The notes below the pieces were generated by a model. The model was not told the origin of the DNA. It was given only the letters and a program-made list of their open reading frames with translations, and ran no database searches. A stretch of DNA of 64,000 nucleotides from Xenoacremonium recifei (Eukaryota; Ascomycota; Sordariomycetes; Hypocreales; Nectriaceae), in contig WOFQ01000001.1 of NCBI GenBank assembly GCA_012184525.1, positions 2,480,001 to 2,544,000 on the forward strand, read 5' to 3'. Both the position numbers and the translations under genes were made by a program. Positions within the stretch are counted from its first letter, which is position 1. Each line of letters opens with the position of its first letter. Shown here in pieces: positions 1-11,921 of the stretch.

Positions 1-90
1 TCAGTATCGTCGCGTGGGCCAGGCATGTCGCGGATGGCAAAAACGTACTCGGGACTCGGCCTTGGGGTTGAGAAGCTGGGCGGCCGACAT
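1..90 (-). CDS. CCT6: T-complex protein 1 subunit zeta (CCT6), first exon only, gene runs off the window
   Basis: Only the first 14 codons are in the window (ATG at 90-88), reading MSAAQLLNPKAESR. The segment LNPKAE is the conserved N-terminus of the CCT zeta subunit of the eukaryotic cytosolic chaperonin TRiC, which folds actin, tubulin and other proteins. Directly after the Arg codon comes GTACGT (48-43), a good fungal 5' splice site, so an intron starts at 48 and the rest of the gene lies beyond position 1. The unspliced frame hits a stop within the window, which fits an intron. Another subunit of the same complex, CCT7, lies at 16.3-18.2 kb on the same strand. The call rests on a short N-terminal match and the splice donor, so it is probable rather than certain. 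Confidence 0.6.
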   Translation of the reverse strand: MSAAQLLNPKAESRVRFCHPRHAWPTRRY

Positions 91-404
91 GTTCGTGAGA
101 TCTGGCGGCACGAAAGTCGAGGGAGGGAGGGTTTGGGTGGTTCGCGGTTTCGGTTCGTAATCCCACGAGCTTGCCCCAGCTGTGGACGTGGTTTGAGTTC
201 GGGTGGTGCTGGGGCATTTTTTCTGCCTTCCACGGTGAGGGCGGTGTAGGCAGCAGAGGTGGGGTGTTCGGTGAGCCGCCAATTAGAGGGGACCTGTACC
301 TTCATGTCACACCTGTCCACCGAGGATTTATACAAGTAAAGGAAGGCACCTCACGTTCGGTCCAACTTTATATCTTATAGGTACCTAATTTAAAGACCCT
401 GTAT
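91..404. other. Intergenic: CCT6 leader/promoter and 3' flank of the MYND gene
   Basis: Both flanking genes are on the minus strand, so this stretch should hold the CCT6 5' UTR and promoter and the 3' UTR of the MYND-finger gene. I see no conserved coding frame or RNA gene in it. Confidence 0.5.
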
Positions 405-3400
405 CTAGTCGCTGTCTTCAGATTCGCACTCCATCCGGTGCTTCTTCCAATCTTTCTTCTGACACTCACGAGAGCAATACTTCACCCGTGAACAGCGCAG
501 GCACTTCTTCAAAGAAGCCCCGGCCATTTCGGTGGTCTTGCCGCAGTTCCTACAGGTGTCCTCGGCCGAAACCACTGGCTTTACCTGATTATAAAACTGA
601 CTGTTGACAATGTCTTCCACATAGGGTACTGCAAATGTTGGGCTGATAGCAACTCTGACCGCATGAGGCGCTGCGAGATCCCAGTCCGGGACCGCGATGA
701 AGTTCTCGGGGAGCTTCCCGTTCCCACACGAACAAAGCAGCTGCTCGCCCAGCTCGAGACTCAAAGGTATGGTAGCATGGGCTTTCTTATACTCGCAGTC
801 CGGTCCATGAGGCCAGGTTCGGCATCGCTCAGCCAGCCCAGGAAGACACTTCTTCCAGAGTGTCAGTTCTGCGTCATCCATGGTCAAGCTACAACATTCT
901 AGCTCTCGAATTAAGAGCAAGAATGACTCTATTTTCCCCGACCGAATCAGTTCGTGCGTCAACGGGAGAACGGCTGCATCAAGAACTGCCGAAGAGGTAG
1001 CTCCATCAAGTCGGATCGCAGAGACAAATATAAGCATGTGGATGCCGCCCTTCTCGCTGTGGTCAATCGAGAACATGCCTGTTTGCCCGCCTTGTAGTCC
1101 CGCTGCCAACATAAACATCATGAAGAGAGACTCTTTGAAGTTGACCCGGACACTCCCCGATATGCCCGTGACAGAGTCAGCCTCCTCACGCATTTGCCGT
1201 TCCCTCAATGAGAACATCCCAGAGGTGAGCGAACACAGCCACTGAATCCGATCCTTATTTTTCACATGTAGTATGGGTAGCTTTTCCAGATTGAGATGGG
1301 GAGCAACAAGAGTTGCAGGGGTGCCGGAGGAAGAGAGTGTTGCTGGAAATATGAAGTCGGAGAGTACGCCGGCAGTGCTAACCTGAGCTAGAGGTGCGAT
1401 GACCTCAATGTAACCTGAAGTGCGAGCAATGCGAGTTCGAGATCCAGCCTTGGTAACAGGAAGTGGGAAAGTTACAGGATAAGCCCGATTCTGAGTGCCG
1501 AGCATAATGCTGAGAATAAACGGATTCTCCTGATGTATCTCGATTGGAGCATTGGACCTGAGCATACCCAGATCGTCTTGATCCGTAATGTCAATGTGGC
1601 CAGTGAATGTATTTAGTTTTGTTTTCCCTTCTGGGATATCGAATTGAATCCTGAAATCTTGCTTGAGTTCCTCGCCAACGATACCGGAGGACCGAGCACC
1701 GACAGTAGCGGCACAAATGACAGGATATGCACTTTGCCCCGGCATAAACTTTGTCAAATATACCAGAGAAGAGTCGCCAAGCCGAGCCTGAAAGACAGTT
1801 CGCATTGAGTCTATGCCATCTGTTTCGGAAGTCGTGCTAGAGACATTTGAAACCATTCCGAGTGTAATCAAGTCGTTCTCAGATACGTCTCTGAAGGCTG
1901 CTGTGGGAATATACCAAGAAACAATAAGAGGGGCTTCTCCTGAGTTTCCCCGTGGTTCTTGATCAATAGAGATCTCAAAGTCATTGCTCTCTGCCGAACT
2001 GCTCGTTTTGATATGCCCAAAAAGGCAATGAATATCGTGAAAAATATGCGGCTTTTGTTCTTGAGTGGCTAAGAGACCAATGAGAAATGAAGACGTAAGG
2101 TCGTAGGGGCCCTCGCAGACCTCTGCGAGTTTGGTGCGCGGAATAACCAAACTAACAGCAACCACAGGGGGGGTATCGTGCCAGGTTTTGAGCTTGTGGA
2201 GCGAAGTAACCAATTCCATATCCTCCCGGATCTCGGAATAGGTGTGAATGCTCATGATATGCATCTGAGTCATGAGTTCGTTGAAGTATGATGAAAAAGC
2301 TGAGCTTTCATCGAGATTGATCATGCACAGTAGTTCAGAGTAGACAGACTCAGCATCAGTATGCAACCTGCTCATAGCGACTTTTATGAGGGCCGCCAAA
2401 CTTCCAGGATGATAGTAGGATTTCTGGGCTCTCTGGAGCATACGTTTTCCAAGCTCAAAGAAGACCCTTGCTAAGGACTTGCTTTCGAAATGAACAACGG
2501 CTTCTCCAGCAGATTGTCCTTGAATCTGACCATTGCGAATCCAACTTAGTCGATTGTAGACTTGGGCAATCTCTGCCTCGGGATCTTGACGAGAAAGGGC
2601 TATGAGTGACTCGCTTTCTTGCGCCTCACACTTCGAGTTTGTCCAATACGACACAGGACTAATGCCAAGGAGCAACATAACAGTTTGCGGATCTCCGCAC
2701 AGGGCATCTTCGAAAGCCTGTTGCTGTGAGATCTCGGGGTTTGCAAACTGATCAGTGAAGAGAGACGCCCAGGGTTCGTTTTTGAGCAAGGGGCTGGCTG
2801 CAATGACGATGTTGAGAACACCTAAGGAGCCAGCCAGGTTTGAAGCATCTATCGTGTCAAACACAGTAGGAGCTGAGATGCTGTGACCTGGACCTGGACC
2901 GTAGGCTGCGTCGTCGAACTTCAGTATTCTTGGGTCCCAAGGCCGTCGATAGAGGTTGGCGGAGTCTTCAGTGACCCGAAGGTTCTGTAGAGAATGGCAA
3001 AATGCCAATGTTTCTGCTGTTGAGAACCGTAGTACAAAACGCTTAGCAGCCACAGTTCTGAAGGCTCTGCTCCACGTTGAGAATTGAGCTTTCGCGGTAG
3101 CTTCTGGAGGGGTCGATTCTTGAAGATCTGCAGTCTTTGACGAGGACGAGGATTCAACCAATGGAGCGTATGCCTCGGCGAGATGGTATCCTAAAATAGG
3201 GTCGTATGTATAGTGTAAGAGATTTTTTTCGGTCAGGAGGCTGGCGAACACGGGATTTGGTATGAGTTTCTCGTCCATTGCGTTTTGCCAAAACTGTTCT
3301 GAAACCAGGGGCAAATCCTTAGCTCCGTAGGCGGACAATGGATCAATCGAGCGTAGAGCATTCAGGTTCTGCTCACTGTTTCTGGAACTCTTCTTCGAGA

Positions 3401-4057
3401 TGTCACGAGAAGGTTGGAGCCTCTCTCGGAAAACAGTTGCATAATCACGATCGGTCGTGCTCTTCTCTGCGGCATCTTTGATCCTGCCCCAAACATCTCT
3501 GACATCTTGAAGCGTGTCCGAGTCGCAGAACTTGATAACTCGACCGTAGTCACTTTTGTCCCAGTCATCGAGAGTCTGGGAGGCGGCCAAGACTTTATTC
3601 GTCTGCTTCAGAAGAATGTCGGTGACAGAGCTAGTTACGCCGAAACGATAGTAAATAGCATCTAATTCTTCATCTGTAGCCTCTACCTCTGCTTCAAGAA
3701 GAAAAGAAAGAAGCAGGATGTTTCTCGCTATGAATAATGCATTTGAATATGGTCATATGAGATTGCAAGCAAGTCAACGTACCTGCAGCCTTCTCGTAAA
3801 CATCGCATAAAGTGATATCTAGCGTTCGATTCGCTACGCATGGTCAACCTCTGGGGAGGTAAGCTGAAGTATTCAGGTCACTCACAAAGGCCAGCCTCAA
3901 TATATGCAGTGTGAAGTATGTTGCGCAAGTCACCTCCGGATAGACATAGAATGCTGGCGTCTTGGTCGTTGGGCAATCCTCTCGTCAGGCTCGCAGCTGG
4001 TATGCTGGAGGTTTTGAAGAGAAAAGAACCCCCGACGGGCTTCATTGGGGTGAGCAT
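405..4057 (-). CDS. DUF4470 and MYND-type zinc-finger protein, 1181 aa
   Basis: Three exons: 4057-3886, 3833-3783 and 3727-405. The donors are GTGAGT and GTACGT. The start is the first ATG after an in-frame TGA. The long third-exon frame alone would begin at a TTG, so the two upstream exons are needed. They restore an N-terminal block (about residues 10-115) typical of the fungal DUF4470 family, containing LCLSGGDLRNIL and ARNILLLSFLLE. A later segment, FDTIDASNLAGSLGVLN, also recurs in this family. A C-terminal MYND finger spans residues 1133-1175 with the expected Cys/His ligands (CRNC, CLRC, YCSREC, HRMEC). MYND fingers bind proline-rich peptides; the function of the family is unknown. No SET domain is visible, so it is not an obvious SMYD methyltransferase. 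The middle of the protein has no motif I recognise. Confidence 0.85.
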
Positions 4058-4826
4058 GCTGGGCTCTCAAGGGCTCATGCTAATGATTGAAGTTGAGATT
4101 TGGTAAGAGTTCATGAGAAGTGTTTATGAAGAGGTTGAACAGAAGAAAGGTGTAGGTAGGCGCCCGAAGCCTGACGTTAGAAGTGGGTCATCAGTTCTAT
4201 TCACTTACAAGACGGCACGTCAGTGTTGGAGTGCCCAGGATCCAATGCCTCTCAAATAGGCCTCAAATTTAATACGCGTGCAATAAAATTCGCCTAATCA
4301 CCAATCTATTCAAACGGCTATTTGCTTAGGCGATTTCTCACAGGGGGACGGTCTCATTCACACGATCAGTCAAGTTCTATTGATCCGCATCATAACTACA
4401 GTCTGGTGGTAGATATTGTAAGATAAATGCAAACCAAAAAATAAAAAACCCAGGACTAACAGCCGTTTTGTCTCCAAGAAAACCGGTTCGCCTCCGCAGT
4501 AATTTCCAATTCCGATTGATCCCAATCCAAGCCCAAGAAGAGAAACATCATTAACCCATCCCGACACATTTCAGTGTGTGTTGTACAAGCTCGAGTTATC
4601 CAGGAAAATAGACGGCCCAGAGAAATCCTCGTAATCGGTCATCGACGACATAAAGCCCGAAGCGCCAGGCATGAACATATTTAAACGTACAGGGTGTTTT
4701 GACAGTGCGGTTGTAGCGAAAATGGGCAGTTGAGGGGGTTCATTAGCTGGCCCGACATTACGGTGAGGTTGATGTAGTGAGGATGAGATTCTGGCAGCGA
4801 CGATTCCACCTATTAGGGTAGACTGT
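4058..4826. other. Intergenic: MYND gene promoter and SWI5-like 3' UTR
   Basis: Flanked by two minus-strand genes. It contains short AT-rich and A-rich patches around 4270-4450, compatible with 3' UTR and polyadenylation signals of the upstream C2H2 gene. No coding frame is supported. Confidence 0.4.
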
Positions 4827-7177
4827 TCAAACGGGGGTGGTGTCGAGGAAGTCGCCGTCTGTGTCCTCAATCAGGGCATTGAATTGCTCGTCGAACTTGG
4901 TCATCGAGATGCTGCTCGTATCTCGGTCGAGCTCTGTGAATTGTCGCAGGATGTCGTCGTCGTCGTTGAGGTCCAAGGGGATTCCGTCAACCAAGCTACT
5001 GGAGCTGAGGATGTCGGAAGGGTCGTTAATACAGGTTGTGCTGGGATCAAGATCGAAAAACTGGGACGGAGGGGGAGATGAGGCTTGGGAGAGTCCAGGG
5101 GTCGTGAAATGGCTGACCATGCTCCCAGGAGTTGGCGGGTGTGAGTTGAGGTGTTCCATGATGGCCTCGGGAGAGACGTAAGAGTGCACGCTTGCCGTGG
5201 GCGAGGAAGCAGGCATTGACATGGAAGCGGATGGCATGGGGGCAGACGAGACAGGCACCATGGGGGCGTGGGATGACATGCCCATGGAAAGCTGTGATGG
5301 CGGGCTTAGCTCGATGTCCACGATGCCATCGACCATGTAGAAGTCGTTCTCGGGAGAGTTGGCCTCTGAAAAGTCCGAGTACTCAGACTGAGAGGAGACA
5401 GAGCTTATTGACATGTTCTTTCTGCGCGTTCGAGCCGCCTTCTCCTTTCTGGCCTCCATATCAGGTCGATTCTTGGGAGGTCTTCCACGACGGGCTACCT
5501 TGCGCACGACGCCATCAAAGGCGCCAATGCACATGCCACGCTGTCGATGTCGAGTGAGAGCATCATGCCGAGCAAAGCTGTTACCGCAAGGACAAAGATA
5601 GTTCTTGACTCCGGTGTGAATCTTGGCGTGTCTCTTGAGGTCGTGTTGGCGGACGAAGCACTTCATGCAAGAGGGGCATTGGAATTGCCGATCGTTCAGG
5701 TGAGTCTGGACATGCGATTTGATGTTTTCCTTTCGGCCGAATCGCTTGCCGCAGCCGTCAAAGGTACATGTCCATTTGCCATCACCACTGTCGGGGCCTT
5801 GCATGTGTTCGGTAATCTGGTCGAGCGTGATGCCAGTCTCGGTTCTTGTTTCATCAATATTGAGACCACCGAAGCTGATTTCGCTGGTATTGCTGACGGT
5901 GGACTCATTACGGCGATGACGGTTGACAGGAGCCTGAGAGCTCGCCTGTGGTGTCTGAGCTGCAGATGGGAGAGGTTGCTGAGATGCCATGACTTGAGCA
6001 GTTTGCTGGTCGTTGGGCCATTGAGGTAGCATTGTTCGTTGGTTGCCAGAAGATTGAGTTGAGACTGGGGGCATGTCCTGACCGCTTGGCTCGCTCTGGG
6101 ATCTACCAACTTGAGGCTTCATGACACTTTCGTCCTGGAAATTAGACATGGCCATGTAGCCGGGGTTCTGCATCTGGAAGTTGGCGAACGTCTCGGTGTT
6201 GGGCAGAGGGTTGGTGGATGGCGTATTGGGGATCTGCTCCTGCGCATGCTGTCTCATTGCCTGAAACACATCTTGAGCTCGGCGATTGGGCTGATTGCGA
6301 GAAGGTCGGATGGTCTCTTCCATTGATTCGTCGTAGCCATCAGAGAATCGTCCCGATTGTTGATGTGGTGTCTCCATGGGGGTTGGGGGGTAGTAATCTG
6401 TCCCCAGTGTAAGCCAAGTTCTTCTGACGGAAGCCCGGGTTAATACTCACTGTGTGCATTCTGGTTTGGTGGTGTAATTGGTCGCTCTATTGATTCGAGT
6501 CCCATGTTCTCGTACTTGGCAACGCGATCCATGATCCCGTTGCTGATCCTCCTCGAGCTTCTTCGCGTACTAGATGTCTCGCCCTCGGAGGTCCAGCCTG
6601 GTCCGGTGGGACTATCTTGAAAGTTCGCGAACGTGGGTGTCGAAAGAGAGCTGTCTGTGTTAAAGAGGTCGTACTCCCTCGATCCTGTCATGCTATCCCC
6701 CATGGTCGGCTGCGCGCGACCCATCATGATGTTCAACTCCCCAGTGTAGGGGTCAAAGGGAATTGCGTTAGCATCAAAGCATGACGGGTCAAACCGTTGA
6801 GTCTGAGGGGTCCCATGGGGAGATATGAGGTAGCCTTCCCCTCCGCTTGGTGCTAGGGTAGCATATGAAGTGTGTGAGCCCGGGCGTGCTTGTGTGCGTT
6901 GCTGCTGCGCTTCTCGCAGAACACGATGCTGCGAATTATTTGCTAATCCTGTGATGTTAGTACCTGTACTTACCATGAAGTCCTGTCCTGCTGTCGGTGA
7001 TGCCGGGTGTTGTTGTCGTCGAATGTCGAGGCTGAGGCCTCGGCGGTGGCTAGCCGCTTGTCGTTGTTGTTGGATGGACAGGGTTGGGATGTTCACCCCC
7101 TGAAAGGCAGTAGGCGTCGAGTTCTGTCGACGGTGCTGCCTTTGCCGAGGGTGCATCCCGTTCATTGTGGACAGCAT
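4827..7177 (-). CDS. SWI5/ACE2-like C2H2 zinc-finger transcription factor, 765 aa
   Basis: Two exons, 7177-6451 and 6397-4827, joined across a GTGAGT...ACAG intron that recreates the motif NYYPPTP. Three tandem fingers lie at about residues 453-475, 483-503 and 511-532. The third has the shortened CPCG start and a final Cys instead of His, as in yeast Swi5 and Ace2, and the linker order also matches that family. A basic RRGRPP stretch follows at about 546-551 and could serve as an AT-hook or nuclear signal. The N-terminal half is Gln/Ser/Thr-rich and disordered (HRRQNSTPTAF, HRRGLSLD). Swi5/Ace2 factors activate late-mitotic, G1 and cell-separation genes and are controlled by CDK phosphorylation of the nuclear signal. 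That role here is inferred from the family. The ATG chosen is the only one in frame after an upstream stop, allowing for a leader intron. Confidence 0.85.
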
Positions 7178-9425
7178 ATTGTTGCAAGGGAGTCCGGAAT
7201 GGGAATTGTCGTCGGTCGATGATGTTGTCGATGGGAACCTTTTGGTCCGAAACTGCGTATGGACTGTCAGTACGAAACGGCCTTCCGCGATCAAGAAAAC
7301 CATAACCACGTACCTCACGCAGCGCAAGCAAAGAGCGCCGGGCTAGGGGAAGATTTTGGGTGCGCTCAGTCGTAGATGACTTTGCACCAAGCGGATGGGT
7401 TTGGATATGCCTTATTCAGGCGAGTGAAGTGTTTAGAAGCTCTCCTCGATTATGAGTGTGCTCCCAGAGGAACAGACGCGAAGCTGAAGATTTCTTTCTC
7501 TTTGCAGAACACTTGCTGTGAGAATGATCGCTAGGTAGAGATGGGAAGGGTGGATTCAAGAGGCGAGGCTTGGAGCGGACCGTAGTGTACAGGTCCCTGG
7601 AGTTGTTTAATCTGGCTGGTCGCCACGGCAACCGTGTAAGCCGCCATGAAGGACCGCCCCATCACACCACCACGTCACCTATGGTGAGGAATCCTAAGAC
7701 ACGGAAAACCAATTACTGCTTTAGGTCTTCTTTTCCTTCGTTTCATTTTCAGCGCCAATGATGTTTGCTGGTCGGAGAGTTTGCCAGCTTCCTCGATGGC
7801 ACAGCAATTACGCGCCGCGTTTCTACATGCTGACAGCCCAACAATTTAAGCTGAGAGAGCATGTCCAATATCCAGCAACGTCTTTTGCAGTTAAATGTCA
7901 AAATCCGTTGTGATCTGTAGTTATGATCCCTCATGAATGGTATTGAGGCGCAGTCAGGCGCCACATGACGACCGACCTCGTCGATTCGTGGTGTGGGAAG
8001 AGCTGAAATTCCAGTGACATGTCCAAGTGTAAGAGCCGCCCAGCCCTTGCGAGTTGCCAGGAAAGCCGGTGATGACGTGCAGTTTCAGGGATCTCGGCTA
8101 GGTTTAGCTGCCTTCCTGCATTAGCTGCACAGAGCACAATATGTGAATGACGAATATCCAATCCCGTCGGCTCTCGTTGTCCCGAGTCTCAATATCTGTG
8201 AGCCCGTTTGCCATGCGCGGCCTTGCCTCGTGCATGTGCCACCATGCATTCCATAGCAAGCGCCTCCACTATTGACATCTCGATCTCCCGCTTACAACGA
8301 CGTTGCAGACCCAAAATAGAAATTGATCTTGTTATGCTAGCTGAGATGCGATCTTTCTGAAGGAGTGCACTGCCAGTCAATGTGGTAGGCGAGGTCTCAT
8401 ATCAGTCGCAACTCAGCTATCTCGTATTCAAGGGCTTCCATCCGCTTTGAGATGTCCTAAGTACTCGATGGGATAGCCCCAAACCCGATCGTCTCGGCGA
8501 CCACCAAGACATGGAATGAGTCGGAGGGGCAGTTGCGACGTCAGGTGAGACATCCGTGATGCTAGCTCTCCGTCGAGACATTCAGTTGTCAAGCAAGTGT
8601 TGAGTTGAGAGGAGTGAGAAAGTAATACGCTGTAACGCCTTGGTGCCGATTGTCCGTTCAAATACAAGTACTGATCGGATCATGATTGATACGAAGTCAT
8701 CATGGAAGAAGACATCCTGGTGCTTGAGCTCCTCTGACGTGGCAAGCTCCTCTGTGCCGTTGAGATGCTGTTAATAAGAGGTGTATTATTCGTGGAGCGG
8801 GTTCATGCAAGCAGGACAAAGAGACTTGACATGGCAGACGGCCACAAGAGTCCGGGGTAGCTGCAGGATGAAAGGTCTGTGTGCTTCTGCGGAGACCTGA
8901 TGCTGTCGAGTCCTATCAAATGCATTTCGAGATAGTTTTGCAGGAGACAATGCGAATGACACAGCCTAACACGTGCTGAGACGCTGCTGGAGGTGAGGCA
9001 ATCGGGTAAAGCCGCTTGGCCGGTACGTACCTGCCGCCAGAACGCGCGCGAGGACCGCCTAAAAAATCCATGGCCAGTGCGCGCCAGTCACCGCGACAAC
9101 GTCCCCAAGAAAAAGCGTCCCGTCAGTCAGAGTCAGGAGGACCCCGAACTTGATATCCGCCGACCCTTTCGACATCACCCCATTTCCACGGCTGGCAACA
9201 TCATCCCTGCCGCTGCGATTGGCTGGCACTCTGCAACTTTTTGAGTCGAGCTGCGGCTGCTGAACCTGCACACTTCGCCGTCTACGCGCCGAGCTCTGGC
9301 AGACGTTTCCACTATCTCAAGCCGCGGTCCCGCGCCATTGTCCCGTCGCATCCCAGCTCAGCTTGGAGCCTCCCAGCTTACTACTCCTATTGATCGCCTG
9401 AGCGTCCTCCATCCCATCAGACGCC
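7178..9425. other. Long divergent intergenic region between the SWI5-like and CBS/PB1 genes
   Basis: 2.2 kb between divergently transcribed genes. The first 200 bases belong to the leader of the minus-strand zinc-finger gene, including a probable leader intron at 7253-7313. Small open frames on both strands (for example 8428-8667 minus and 8993-9244 plus) show no conserved motif or plausible splicing and were not called. A long upstream region is usual for a cell-cycle or developmental transcription factor. Confidence 0.45.
7253..7313 (-). other. Probable 5' UTR intron of the SWI5-like gene
   Basis: On the minus strand a GTACGT donor (7313-7308), a CTGAC branch-like motif and a CGCAG acceptor (ending at 7253) define a 61-nt intron about 75 nt upstream of the chosen ATG. 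Removing it does not create an in-frame upstream ATG: the spliced frame runs back to a TGA without a Met codon. It is therefore assigned to the leader. Confidence 0.5.
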
Positions 9426-11585
9426 ATGTCCGGCAACACCTTCAGAGGCACGCCCACCCGGAACCAGGGCCGAGGAAACATCCCCTTTGGCAACAGTCCT
9501 GGCGGTTCCAGCATCCCTCGTCCCGTTCTCGAGCCCCAGCCTGCCGAGACCAGCTCTTCTGTCAGTGCCAGTCGTCAGAAGCAGACCAAACGCGATGAGG
9601 TTCGTCTCCGCCGCCGCCGCCTAAGATGCAGTCGAGCATGTGAATGAACAGCATATTGACCAAGCAATGCTACAGGCAATCCGACGAAAGCTGGAGAATG
9701 ACCTCTCCAAGAAGAAACACCTCACCAGCCGAGCTCGACATACCCGAAAGGCCCCCCCCGGAACCGTCCTCGCCCTGAAGCCCAGCCCTGCGCTTCAGAT
9801 CAAGCCTGCCACCACTGTTGCCGAAGCTGCACAGCTTATGGCGGCCAAGCGAGAGGATTGTGTTCTCGTTACCGACGACGACGATCGGATAGCAGGTATC
9901 TTCACGGCCAAGGATCTGGCATTCCGTGTGGTTGGAACAGGAGCAAAGGCGGCAAACGTCACCATCGCCGAGATCATGACCAAGAACCCCCTGTGTGCCC
10001 GAACAGACACCAGTGCTACCGACGCCCTCGATCTCATGGTCCGAAAAGGATTCCGTCACCTGCCTGTCATGGACGAGAACCAAGATATTTCTGGTGTCTT
10101 GGATATCACCAAGTGCTTCCATGATGCCATGGAAAAACTCGAGCGCGCATATTCGTCGTCAAGAAAGCTCTACGACGCACTTGAGGGTGTTCAGTCAGAG
10201 CTTGGGTCTACCCAGCCTCAGCAGATCATCCAGTATGTTGAGGCCCTTCGAAGCAAAATGTCGGGTCCAACCTTGGAGACGGTATTGAACGGTATTCCGC
10301 CCACCACTGTCAGCGTGAGGACATCCGTCAAGGAAGCCGCCCAGATGATGAAGGAGAACCGCACAACAGCTGTGCTCGTCCAGGACCAAGGTGCAATTAC
10401 GGGTATTTTCACCAGCAAGGACGTCGTTCTCCGTGTCATTGCCCCGGGCCTCGACCCAGCCAATTGCAGCGTCGTGCGTGTCATGACACCCCATCCGGAT
10501 TTTGCTCCAATGGACATGACTCTTCAGGCTGCTCTTCGAAAGATGCATGGTATGAGATCCCAAAAACAATTAATTCCACTCCAGAGAAAGATCTAATGCC
10601 CTTTTTAGATGGCCATTACCTTAACCTTCCCGTCATGAATGACGGCGGAGAAATCGTTGGCATGGTCGACGTCCTAAAACTCACATACGCTACTTTGGAG
10701 CAGATTAACACTCTCTCCAACTCCAACGACGAGGGACCGGCCTGGAACAAGTTCTGGCTGTCGCTCGACAACGAAACGGAATCCATGATGTCTGGCGAGG
10801 GCAGTGCTAGTATGCAGCACACCAATCTGGGTTCCCGAATCACATCTCCAGAAATGGCTCGAGACCGCCTTGGCGACAGTGTCGCTCCTGGAGATTCAGC
10901 ATCCCATATTGGTCTTGAGTCTCCTGCCCGCTCCGTCATTCCGGAGGCTCCTGAAACTCGACTCCCCGAAGAGATTCCTTTCCCATTCAAGTTCAAGGCT
11001 CCCTCTGGCCGCGTGCACCGTGTCAAGGTCATTGCTTCAGAGGGCATGGCTGCATTCGTCACTGCTGTCGCTGCCAAGCTTGGTGCTGAAGCCGAAACCA
11101 TTGGCGGCGTACCGACAGTCGAAGAAGGAAAGGTTGTGGGAGCTGGATTCGCGCTCAGCTACATGGATGACGAGGGAGATTCCGTCTCTATCACCACGGA
11201 TAACGACTTGTTGGAGGCGCTTCTGCTTGCTCGACAGGGACACCACGACAAGGTCGACCTGTTTGTTCATGATCCTGAGAAGCCCCCTGTTGCCCCAACA
11301 CCCCTCGTCGACACCTCTGCTCTACCAACCCCGCCAATGTCCTCTACTCCTGGTCTCAGGGAGAGACGCAAGTGGTGGCCTGAAGAAGACGATGAAGAAG
11401 ACGAGGAGGATGAAGAGGATGATGGAGAGTCCACATTGCGACGGCCCCGCAGAGCGAGAGCGCCTCCTGTTCCGGAGCAGGTCATCGCCGGTGTCCCCAA
11501 CGAGCTTCTTCTTCCCGGCGCTATTGTCACTCTGGCTGTGGTAATTGTAGGTGTTTTCACGATCTCGAGGATCACCAGCCGATGA
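9426..11585 (+). CDS. Four-CBS, PB1 and tail-anchor protein (Mug70-like), 674 aa
   Basis: Three exons: 9426-9599, 9676-10549 and 10609-11585, with donors GTTCGT and GTATGA. Four CBS repeats form two Bateman modules. The first pair lies at about residues 90-205 (VTDDDDRIAGIFTAKDLA, FRHLPVMDENQDISGVLD) and the second at about 260-400, with the last repeat split by the second intron (HYLNLPVMNDGGEIVGMVD). A PB1 domain follows at about 470-560 (FPFKFKAPSGRVHRVKV ... LSYMDDEGDSVSI). A Glu/Asp-rich linker comes next, then a single C-terminal hydrophobic helix before SRITSR, which suggests a tail anchor. The architecture matches fungal proteins related to S. pombe Mug70. CBS pairs usually bind adenine nucleotides and PB1 domains pair with other PB1 domains. 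Substrate and partner are unknown. Confidence 0.88.
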
Positions 11586-11921
11586 GAGAGCTTTGAGGCC
11601 TCCGTTATTATGAAATTACGAAGCTGGCGGCCTTGCAAGACTGTAGATACCTTGTAGAAATCCTGTGTCCTTAGATTTACCTCTCGTATTCTTAACTAGT
11701 TAATTTGAGCACTGTTCATTTGTATTATTCCTTCTTGAATTTCCATTATTTGAACTGTTTGAAGCTGCTTCTGCAAGGTGGTGGTGGAGATGCCAATGAT
11801 GGGTCGATGCTTGAAGTTCCCGGCGCGGAAAATTCGGGGCTCCGAAATAACCTCTACAACCAAAATTTTGGAGACAGTGGAACGAGCTCTTGAGTATCAA
11901 GAATCGGCAATCCCATCAGCC
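11586..11921. other. Intergenic between the CBS/PB1 gene and MRP4
   Basis: Both neighbours are on the plus strand. The AT-rich first half is the likely 3' UTR and poly(A) region; the second half is the promoter and leader of the mitochondrial S2 gene. No coding frame is supported. Confidence 0.4.

Noticed and set aside
405..3590. Reading the MYND gene as a single exon starting at 3590
   Set aside because: That start is a TTG. Two upstream exons with good splice sites restore the conserved N-terminal block and an ATG preceded by an in-frame stop.
7050..7331. Alternative frame over the 5' part of the SWI5-like gene
   Set aside because: It starts at a TTG and overlaps the leader intron and the conserved HRRQNSTPTAF coding frame.
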